From assembly GCA_035267205.1 (NCBI GenBank), contig DATFLZ010000088.1:1-5921 (forward strand): DNA of 5,921 nucleotides, given 5' to 3'. The number at the start of each line of letters is the position of its first letter. The first letter of the stretch is position 1. Shown here piece after piece: positions 1-3,994 of the stretch. The notes under the pieces were generated by a model. It searched no databases, was not told where the DNA came from, and saw only the letters and a program-made list of their open reading frames with translations. The translations under genes were made by a program, and so were the position numbers. The stretch comes from CAXMST01 sp035267205 (GTDB lineage: Bacteria; Actinomycetota; Thermoleophilia; Solirubrobacterales; 70-9).

Positions 1-401
1 CGGCTCCGCTGCCGCCGCGCCTCCGCCGGGTCTCGGTGGAGGCCGCCCGGCCGGTCTACGAGGCCGAACAGCTCGGCAGCGCCCTGGGCGGGCTGCTGCG
101 GGTCCCGCCGAAGCTCGACACGTCCCACATCCGCCCGACGGTCTCGCTCGAGCGCCGCCTCGAGGTCCTGCGCGACGTGCTCGGCCGCCGCAGCGCGGTC
201 GACTTCGATGACCAGTTCGGACGCGAGGACCGGCTCACCCAGGCGGTCACGATCTTCGCTCTGCTCGAGATGCACAAGAAGGGCGAGGCGAGCTGGAACC
301 AGACGCAGACCTTCGGGCCGATCGAGATCGTCGCCGGCGAGGCCGCCGGCAGCGGCGCCGGGCCGGGCGACCCCGGCCGCAGAGAGGCCGGTGCGCGATG
401 A
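1..401 (+). CDS. scpA: Segregation and condensation protein ScpA, C-terminal part (5' end outside window)
   Basis: This is the kleisin subunit of the bacterial SMC-ScpAB condensin, which bridges SMC heads and helps compact and segregate the chromosome on the nucleoid. Only the last 132 codons are present. The frame is open from base 3 to the TGA at 399-401, and the in-frame GTG at 36 is probably internal. The end carries the typical ScpA C-terminal winged helix, with DRLTQAVTIFALLEMHKKGE followed by an FGPIEI-like strand. In this family that domain contacts the SMC head. The final 20 or so residues are a Gly/Ala/Pro/Arg-rich tail that looks disordered. The stop overlaps the scpB start by ATGA (398-401), which implies translational coupling, as expected for subunits of one complex. 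The N-terminal half cannot be judged. Confidence 0.9.
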   Translation, partial: APLPPRLRRVSVEAARPVYEAEQLGSALGGLLRVPPKLDTSHIRPTVSLERRLEVLRDVLGRRSAVDFDDQFGREDRLTQAVTIFALLEMHKKGEASWNQTQTFGPIEIVAGEAAGSGAGPGDPGRREAGAR

Positions 402-979
402 GCTCCGCGGCCGACCTCGCGCGCACGGTGGAGGCGCTCCTGTTCCTCTCGCCCGAGCCGGTGGCCGTGGAGGAGCTGATCGAGGCCTGCGAGGTGAGCG
501 AGGTGCAGCTCCGCAATGCGCTCGACGTGCTCTCCGACGAGCTCGCCCCGGGCCGTCGCGGCCTCGTGCTCAAGGAGATCTCGGGCGGCTACACGCTCGC
601 GACGGACCCCGATGCCGAGCTTCCCGCGCGGAGGCTGCTGGCCCGGCCGAAGACCCCGCCGCTGACCCAGGCACAGGCCGAGACGCTCGCGATCGTCGCC
701 TACCTGCAGCCGGTCTCGCGACCCGAGATCGCCCGGATCCGCGGCGTCAGCTCGGAGTCGGCCGTGCAGACGCTCAGCGAGCGAGGCCTGATCGAGGAGG
801 CCGGGCGCTCGCGCTTCGGCGCGACGATCTTCTCGACGACCGAGCTGTTCGAGCGCCTGTTTGGGCTCTCGGGCCTCGACGAGCTCCCCGACGTTGCCCG
901 ATTCGACCCGAGTCCCGAGGACGCGGCCGAGCTCCGCGAGCGCCTGCTCAAGGCCGGCGAGCAGCGCAGCGCCGACTGA
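398..979 (+). CDS. scpB: Segregation and condensation protein ScpB
   Basis: ScpB dimers bind the central part of ScpA and regulate the SMC condensin. The 193-aa length is normal for the family. It has two winged-helix domains. The first spans roughly residues 5-80 (VEALLFLSPEPVAVEELIEA, then GGYTLAT). The second spans roughly 85-160 (TQAQAETLAIVAYLQPVSRP, then EIARIRGVSSESAVQTLSERGLIEE). It closes with the family hallmark FGATIFSTTELFERLFGL at about 146-163 and a short charged tail. The ATG at 398 overlaps the scpA stop, and AGAGAGG at 381-387 provides a Shine-Dalgarno about 10 nt upstream. No missing motif or frameshift is seen. Confidence is high from the motifs together with the scpA neighbour. 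Confidence 0.95.
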   Translation: MSSAADLARTVEALLFLSPEPVAVEELIEACEVSEVQLRNALDVLSDELAPGRRGLVLKEISGGYTLATDPDAELPARRLLARPKTPPLTQAQAETLAIVAYLQPVSRPEIARIRGVSSESAVQTLSERGLIEEAGRSRFGATIFSTTELFERLFGLSGLDELPDVARFDPSPEDAAELRERLLKAGEQRSAD

Positions 980-1000
980 ACGGCCCCGGCGGCCGCCTCC

Positions 1001-1014
1001 TACAATGAGCCGCC
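1001..1014 (+). promoter_or_regulatory. Putative promoter of the ACT-domain gene, leaderless type
   Basis: TACAAT at 1001-1006 is a near-perfect -10 hexamer. It is followed by 8 nt and then the ATG at 1015. This places the transcription start at or within a couple of bases of the start codon. No Shine-Dalgarno is seen in front of the ATG, which agrees with a leaderless mRNA. A -35 box is not convincing: CTGAAC at 976-981 is 19 bp away. The same arrangement recurs before rluB, hisC and the aroF leader ORF. Confidence 0.6.
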
Positions 1015-1449
1015 ATGGATGAATCAGGGGGGCAGGCCGACGGACGCGGTAGCAGCGACGGTTTCGAGCTGGAGACCCTGCCGGAGCACCATGCGGTGTG
1101 CCGCCTCGGCCCGGGAGAGCCCATTCCCGACTGGGCCCGGCTGAGCGCGGGCGCGCTGCTCTCGATCACCCGCAGCCCGGACGAGCTGTCGATCGTCTGC
1201 GAGGAGACGCTGCCCCCGCCCGGCGTCGAGCGCAGCAGCGGCTGGCGGGCGCTCCGCGTCTCGGGGACGCTCGAGCACACGCTCACCGGGGTCCTGCTCT
1301 CGCTGGCGGCGCCACTCGCCGCCGCCGGGATCCCGATCTTCGCGGTCTCGACCTATGAGACGGACTACCTGCTCGTCCCCGGAGCCGAGCTCGAGCGGGC
1401 GCAGCGGGAGCTCGCCGCCGCCGGGCACGTCCTCAAGCGCACCGGCTAG
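1015..1449 (+). CDS. Small ACT-domain protein (ACT_7/CASTOR-like amino acid-binding family)
   Basis: A 144-aa soluble protein. ACT domains bind amino acids or other small ligands and usually act as regulatory modules, but for this stand-alone family no reaction is established that I know of. Residues 1-16 are Gly/Ser/Asp-rich and probably disordered. The first half (about 17-65) forms a short alpha/beta unit that includes ELETLPEHHAVCRLGP and LSIVCEE. The clear signature is the second half: GWRALRVSGTLEHTLTGVLL (about 76-95), then LAAAGIPIFAVSTYETDYLLVP (about 101-122). This is the beta-alpha-beta pattern of the Pfam ACT_7 type, with the conserved AGIPIFAVSTYETDY ligand-side loop. No catalytic domain is fused to it. 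It sits 35 nt after scpB and 27 nt before rluB. Its nearness to aromatic genes makes amino acid sensing tempting, but the sequence does not name a ligand. Confidence 0.8.
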   Translation: MDESGGQADGRGSSDGFELETLPEHHAVCRLGPGEPIPDWARLSAGALLSITRSPDELSIVCEETLPPPGVERSSGWRALRVSGTLEHTLTGVLLSLAAPLAAAGIPIFAVSTYETDYLLVPGAELERAQRELAAAGHVLKRTG

Positions 1450-1463
1450 GCCCCGCCGCAAGC

Positions 1464-1476
1464 TAGCTTCCACAGC
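1464..1476 (+). promoter_or_regulatory. Putative leaderless-type promoter of rluB
   Basis: TAGCTT at 1464-1469 fits the TANNNT form of a -10 box. It ends 7 nt before the GTG at 1477, the same geometry as the other candidate promoters in this window. No matching -35 box is obvious, and no purine-rich Shine-Dalgarno lies at the usual distance. Support is the positional coincidence alone. Confidence 0.4.
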
Positions 1477-2199
1477 GTGCGCCTCGCCAAGTACCTCGCC
1501 CACAGCGGCGTCGCCTCCCGGCGCGCCTCCGAGCGCCTGGTCGCAGCGGGTCGGGTGAGCGTCGGCGGGCAGACCATTACCGACCCGGCGCGCGACGTCG
1601 ACGCCTCCAGCGGCGTCGAGGTCGACGGTCGCCCGGTCGCCCCCGAGACGCGGGAGGTGTGGATGGTGAACAAGCCGCTCGGAGTCGTCTCGACGGCGTC
1701 CGAGCCGGGGCCGCGGCGCGCTGTCGTCGATCTCGTCTCCTCCGGGCGGCGGCTGTACCCCGTGGGGCGGCTCGACGCGGACTCGACCGGCCTGATCCTG
1801 ATCACCAACGACGGCGAGCTCGCCAACAGGCTCACCCACCCGCGTTACGAGGTGCCAAAGCGCTACGAGGTGGAGCTGCGCGCCCCGGCGACCCGGAGCC
1901 AGGTGCGGCGGCTGCGGGAGGGTGTCACGCTCGAGGACGGCCCGACCCGGCCGGCGCGCGTCGGCGGCGTCGACGGCAAGCGGCTGCAGATCACGATCGG
2001 CGAGGGGCGCAACCGCCAGGTCCGGCGGATGGTCGAGCGGGTCGGCAACGAGGTCGTTGCGCTGCGGCGGATCGCGCTCGGCTCGGTGAAGCTCGGGGAC
2101 CTCGGCGAGGGGGAGAGCAGGCGGCTGGGGCGCGCCGAACTGCGCCGCCTCTGGAAGGATGCGGGGGCGATGGACCAGGCGACCGGGAGCAAGGGATGA
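1477..2199 (+). CDS. rluB: 23S rRNA pseudouridine synthase, RluB/RsuA family
   Basis: This enzyme isomerises a uridine to pseudouridine in ribosomal RNA. In the RluB subfamily the target is U2605 of 23S rRNA (E. coli numbering). The 240-aa protein starts with an S4 RNA-binding domain (about 1-47: RLAKYLAHSGVASRRASERL, then GRVSVGGQ). The catalytic domain follows, with VNKPLGVVST at 64-73 and GRLDADSTGLILITNDGELA at 97-116. Asp100 is the catalytic aspartate. PKRYEV (127-132) and GEGRNRQVRRMVERVGNEV (175-193) are further RsuA/RluB hallmarks. The GTG start at 1477 is preferred because the S4 domain begins immediately there and a candidate -10 box lies 7 nt upstream. The C-terminal ~10 residues are low-complexity. 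The stop overlaps the aroH start by ATGA (2196-2199). RluB versus another RsuA-family member is judged from overall pattern and synteny with scpAB. Confidence 0.92.
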   Translation: MRLAKYLAHSGVASRRASERLVAAGRVSVGGQTITDPARDVDASSGVEVDGRPVAPETREVWMVNKPLGVVSTASEPGPRRAVVDLVSSGRRLYPVGRLDADSTGLILITNDGELANRLTHPRYEVPKRYEVELRAPATRSQVRRLREGVTLEDGPTRPARVGGVDGKRLQITIGEGRNRQVRRMVERVGNEVVALRRIALGSVKLGDLGEGESRRLGRAELRRLWKDAGAMDQATGSKG

Positions 2200-2579
2200 T
2201 GAGCAACGCCACAGAGCGGGTCTTCGCGGTGCGCGGCGCCGTCCAGGCCGAGCGTAACGACCGCGAGGCGATTCTCACCGCGGCCGGCGCCCTCGTGCGC
2301 GAGCTGATGGCGCGCAACGACCTCGCGCCCGAGCAGATGGTCAGCTGCATCTTCACCTGCACCGAGGACCTCGACGCCGAGTTCCCGGCGGTGGCCGCCC
2401 GAAAGCTGGGGCTCGACACGGTCCCGCTCCTCTGCACGCGTGAGATGATGGTGCCCGGCTCCATGGAGCGCGTGATCAGGGCGATGGTCCACTACTACGC
2501 GCCCGCCGACCACGAGCCGGCCCACACCTACCTCGGCGCTGCCCGCGGGCTTCGGTCCGACCTACACTCGGCCCAGTGA
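2196..2579 (+). CDS. aroH: Monofunctional chorismate mutase, AroH class
   Basis: This enzyme converts chorismate to prephenate, the branch-point step toward phenylalanine and tyrosine, in the cytoplasm. At 127 aa it matches the Bacillus subtilis AroH type (trimeric, pseudo-alpha/beta-barrel) in length and alignment, not the all-helical AroQ type. Residues corresponding to the B. subtilis active site are visible: Arg13 (VRGA, Bs Arg7), Phe63 and Ala65 (EFPA), Arg69 (Bs Arg63), Cys80 and Glu83 (CTREM, Bs Cys75/Glu78), Arg95 (Bs Arg90), Tyr112 (Bs Tyr108) and Leu119-Arg120 (Bs 115-116). The Bs Lys60 position is Val66 here. Two start codons are possible: ATG 2196 (overlapping the rluB stop as ATGA) and ATG 2199. 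GGGAG at 2185-2189 suits either. The last 17 nt carry a candidate promoter for hisC. Confidence 0.96.
   Translation: MMSNATERVFAVRGAVQAERNDREAILTAAGALVRELMARNDLAPEQMVSCIFTCTEDLDAEFPAVAARKLGLDTVPLLCTREMMVPGSMERVIRAMVHYYAPADHEPAHTYLGAARGLRSDLHSAQ
2563..2575 (+). promoter_or_regulatory. Putative internal promoter before hisC, inside the end of aroH
   Basis: TACACT at 2563-2568 resembles a -10 box and ends 7 nt before a GTG at 2576. The spacing matches the other candidate leaderless promoters. The GTG is not in frame with hisC, whose ATG is at 2593. Transcripts from here would therefore carry a leader of about 17 nt containing GAGG (2578-2581), which can serve as a Shine-Dalgarno 11 nt before the ATG. 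No clear -35 box is seen. Confidence 0.4.
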
Positions 2580-2592
2580 GGTCGGCGGACCG

Positions 2593-3681
2593 ATGACAGT
2601 GCGCTTCGCCAAGAAGCTCGAGGAGCTGCCCCACTACGAGGGTGGGATGGACCTGGAGCGGGCGCGCGAGCTCTACGAGACCGACGAGGTGATCAAGCTC
2701 GCCTCCAACGAGTCTCCGTGGGGTCCGCACCCGGCCGTGCTCGAGGCGGTCGCGGAGGCGGCGAGCCGAGCGCATCGGTATCCCGACCAGTACGCGGCCC
2801 TGCTCCGCCAGCGGCTCGCCGAGCGCTACGACGTCGAGCCCGGCACGATCGCGGTCTCCAACGGTTCCTGCGAGATTCTGCTCGCGGCCGCGCTCGCGCT
2901 CTGCGAGGACGGCGCCGAACTGGTCTACGCCTGGCCCGCGTTTTCCATGTATCCGCAGCTCGCGCCCCTCAGCGGCGCGCGCGAGGTCCGGGTGCCGCTC
3001 TCCGGCTACGAGCACGACCTCGACGCGATGGCCGCCGAGATCACCGCCGCGACCCAGGTGGTGCTCGTCTGCAACCCGAATAACCCGACCGGCACATATC
3101 GCTCTTCGAAGGCGATCGCCGGCTTCCTCGAGCGGGTTCCCGAGCATGTCACCGTGATCCTCGACGAGGCCTACATCGAGCTCCAGGTGGTCGACGATCA
3201 CTTCGCGAGCCTCGACCTGCTGCGCCGCTTCCCAAACGTCGTGCTGCTCAGGACCTTCTCGAAGATCTACGGCCTCGCCGGGCTGCGCTGCGGCTACGCC
3301 CTCGGCTCGGCCCGCTTCCGGGCGGCGGTCGACGCCGTGCGCCAGCCGTTCAGCGTCAACCTGCTCGCCCAGGCCGCCGCGGCCGAGGCGCTCGTCCACC
3401 AGGACGACGTCGAGCGGCGCGTCGCGCAGACGATCGCGGAGCGGCTCGAGATGGAGGAGGGGCTCGCGGCGCTTGGCCTGCGGACGGCGGAGACGCAGAC
3501 GAACTTCTCCTGGATCGACCTCGGCGACCGCGACGAGCCCGGGATCGTCGAGGCTCTCGGCCGCGCCGGCGTGATCGTCCGGGCCGGCACGCCGCTGGGC
3601 GGCCCCGGGCATATCCGGGTCACCTACGGGACCGCCGCCGAGAACCGGCGCTTCCGGGAGGCGCTGGCGCCGCTGCTCTGA
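2593..3681 (+). CDS. hisC: PLP-dependent aminotransferase, HisC family (histidinol-phosphate or aromatic amino acid aminotransferase)
   Basis: A 362-aa class I/II fold-type I aminotransferase. Visible motifs are LASNESPWGPHP (36-47), the dimer-partner tyrosine in RYPDQY (Tyr63), SNGSCEIL (89-96), NPNNPTG (161-167, with the PLP-contacting Asn164), ILDEAY (189-194, Asp191 to the pyridine nitrogen and Tyr194), and TFSKIYGLAGLRCGYAL (221-237). In the last, Lys224 forms the Schiff base and Arg232 binds phosphate. IRVTYG (341-346) provides Arg342 for the substrate carboxylate. Length and order are typical of HisC. The family converts imidazole-acetol phosphate to histidinol phosphate, and many members also transaminate phenylpyruvate or hydroxyphenylpyruvate. 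Placement between aroH and aroF/tyrA, with no other his genes in view, favours an aromatic role here or a dual one. The usual Asp of the N/G-GSDE motif is Cys93, which is unusual. The start is ATG 2593; GTG 2599 is a possible alternative. Confidence 0.88.
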   Translation: MTVRFAKKLEELPHYEGGMDLERARELYETDEVIKLASNESPWGPHPAVLEAVAEAASRAHRYPDQYAALLRQRLAERYDVEPGTIAVSNGSCEILLAAALALCEDGAELVYAWPAFSMYPQLAPLSGAREVRVPLSGYEHDLDAMAAEITAATQVVLVCNPNNPTGTYRSSKAIAGFLERVPEHVTVILDEAYIELQVVDDHFASLDLLRRFPNVVLLRTFSKIYGLAGLRCGYALGSARFRAAVDAVRQPFSVNLLAQAAAAEALVHQDDVERRVAQTIAERLEMEEGLAALGLRTAETQTNFSWIDLGDRDEPGIVEALGRAGVIVRAGTPLGGPGHIRVTYGTAAENRRFREALAPLL

Positions 3682-3702
3682 GCTCCGCCCGGCCCCGCGC
3701 CC

Positions 3703-3731
3703 TTGCGCCGGCGTGCGCCGCCTGCTACAAC
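3703..3731 (+). promoter_or_regulatory. Promoter of the aroF leader transcript
   Basis: TTGCGC at 3703-3708 and TACAAC at 3726-3731 are separated by 17 bp, the preferred sigma-70-type spacing. The -10 box ends 8 nt before the leader ORF's ATG at 3740, so transcription should begin at or just before that ATG and the leader ORF would be leaderless. It is the only one of the four candidate promoters here with a plausible -35 box. The surrounding GCCGCCT-GCTACAAC closely resembles GCCGCCT-CCTACAAT before the ACT gene. Confidence 0.62.
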
Positions 3732-3739
3732 ATCGCGCA

Positions 3740-3829
3740 ATGACTCGCATGCCGACCTCCGATTCGCGCGCCCCCGAGGCCGCCCGTCGGCATGCCTATG
3801 TCTATTCCTGGTTTACGCGATTTAGCTAG
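3740..3829 (+). CDS. Aromatic-rich leader peptide (29 aa), candidate attenuator peptide for aroF
   Basis: The ORF runs from ATG 3740 to TAG 3827-3829. Residues 1-17 begin MTRMPTSDS and contain no Tyr, Trp or Phe. Residues 18-29 read HAYVYSWFTRFS, with Tyr20, Tyr22, Trp24, Phe25 and Phe28, so five of the last ten residues are aromatic and all three aromatic amino acids are represented. Both Tyr codons are TAT and both Phe codons TTT, whereas aroF uses only TAC (8 of 8) and TTC (5 of 5). Such clustering of control codons just before the stop is typical of ribosome-mediated attenuation leaders such as trpL and pheA leaders. The next gene is DAHP synthase, the entry enzyme for all three aromatics, so the codon set matches the expected signal. 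No Shine-Dalgarno is seen. A promoter -10 box 8 nt upstream suggests leaderless translation. The peptide has no expected function after synthesis. I do not recognise a published name for it. Confidence 0.82.
   Translation: MTRMPTSDSRAPEAARRHAYVYSWFTRFS
3747..3795 (+). repeat. Perfect 10-bp inverted repeat inside the leader ORF
   Basis: GCATGCCGAC (3747-3756) and GTCGGCATGC (3786-3795) are exact reverse complements, separated by 29 nt. As RNA they form a 10-bp hairpin that ends two nucleotides before the first Tyr control codon (3797-3799). In an attenuator it could act as a pause hairpin that keeps RNA polymerase in step with the first ribosome, and translation would melt it. Each arm also contains the DNA palindrome GCATGC, so a protein-binding operator just downstream of the transcription start is an alternative. 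Confidence 0.7.
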
Positions 3830-3891
3830 GCGTTCGGCCCTGGGCTCCCGCCCAGCCGCCTCACTCGAGACGAATGAGACCGCCGGACGCC
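3829..3891 (+). promoter_or_regulatory. Candidate antiterminator pairing starting at the leader stop codon
   Basis: GGCGTTCGGC (3829-3838) can pair with GCCGGACGCC (3882-3891) over ten positions, with one G-U wobble (3834 with 3886). The 5' arm starts on the last base of the leader TAG, so a ribosome terminating there would cover it, while one held at codons 20-25 would not. Inside the pairing are a 6-bp hairpin CTGGGC-TCCC-GCCCAG (3840-3855) and a weak CTCA/TGAG stem (3860-3863 with 3875-3878). The result is a three-way or four-way RNA junction. Confidence 0.6.
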
Positions 3892-3935
3892 GACCCCGAC
3901 CCGGCCCGCGCCACAACTTACTCCCGGCGCCGGCC
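3882..3935 (+). terminator. Candidate attenuator (terminator-side) hairpins without a U-tract
   Basis: GGCGCCGGC at 3926-3934 can pair in two ways. With 3882-3891 it makes nine pairs with A3887 bulged, excluding the pairing to 3829-3838. With GGCCCGCGCC at 3903-3912 it makes a local hairpin with 13-nt loop and one C-C mismatch (nine of ten pairs). What follows is CCCAGCAGAGG, with no run of T, so this is not a standard intrinsic terminator. The C-rich, G-poor stretch at 3888-3925 would suit a Rho loading site. Which pairing dominates needs folding or probing. Confidence 0.38.
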
Positions 3936-3952
3936 CCCAGCAGAGGACATGC

Positions 3953-3986
3953 GCGAGGACATCCCTCGCAAGAGCTGAAAGGCGAG
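3953..3986 (+). promoter_or_regulatory. Hairpin next to, and able to mask, the aroF ribosome-binding site
   Basis: GCGAGG (3953-3958) and CCTCGC (3964-3969) form a perfect 6-bp hairpin with a 5-nt loop. Alternatively CTCGC (3965-3969) can pair with GCGAG (3982-3986), which lies in the purine-rich AAAGGCGAG that serves as the aroF Shine-Dalgarno. The two pairings exclude each other, and the upstream hairpin should be the more stable and leave the site open. This may be fortuitous in such GC-rich DNA. Confidence 0.35.
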
Positions 3987-3994
3987 TACCAAGA

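Larger units (their letters stand above)
3682..3994 (+). promoter_or_regulatory. aroF leader region: candidate aromatic amino acid attenuator
   Basis: This 313-nt gap holds, in order, a promoter (3703-3731), a leader peptide ORF (3740-3829), long-range pairings (3829-3838 with 3882-3891, and 3882-3891 or 3903-3912 with 3926-3935), a C-rich stretch (3888-3925, 22 C against 7 G), a small hairpin (3953-3969) and the aroF Shine-Dalgarno (about 3979-3986). The arrangement matches ribosome-mediated attenuation. Stalling at Tyr/Trp/Phe codons would leave 3829-3838 free to pair with 3882-3891. A ribosome reaching the stop codon would cover 3829-3838 and free 3882-3891 to pair with 3926-3934. I found no U-tract after the last hairpin, so the effector step could be Rho-dependent, an atypical terminator or translational. 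The architecture is seen in the sequence; the mechanism is inferred. Confidence 0.72.

Noticed and set aside
1024..1839. Long minus-strand open frame opposite the ACT gene and rluB
   Set aside because: It is antisense to two genes with clear family motifs. Its own translation has no recognisable domain and is explained by GC-rich codon bias opening the opposite frame.
3682..3725. Intrinsic terminator after hisC
   Set aside because: Only a short GCGC-CCTT-GCGC stem (3697-3708) is visible, overlapping the aroF -35 box, with no T run. Read-through from hisC into the leader cannot be excluded.
2476..3750. 424-codon minus-strand open frame opposite hisC
   Set aside because: It covers the well-supported hisC on the other strand, shows only Arg/Gly/Leu-rich low-information sequence, and has no promoter or ribosome-binding evidence.
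3949..3978. Nine-codon ORF (MREDIPRKS) just upstream of aroF, preceded by AGAGG
   Set aside because: The AGAGG is only 2 nt from the ATG, too close for a working Shine-Dalgarno, and the residues carry no regulatory pattern. It is probably chance.
3830..3994. T-box or other known riboswitch in the aroF leader
   Set aside because: I see no T-box core sequence or recognisable riboswitch core. The translated aromatic-codon leader explains the region better.
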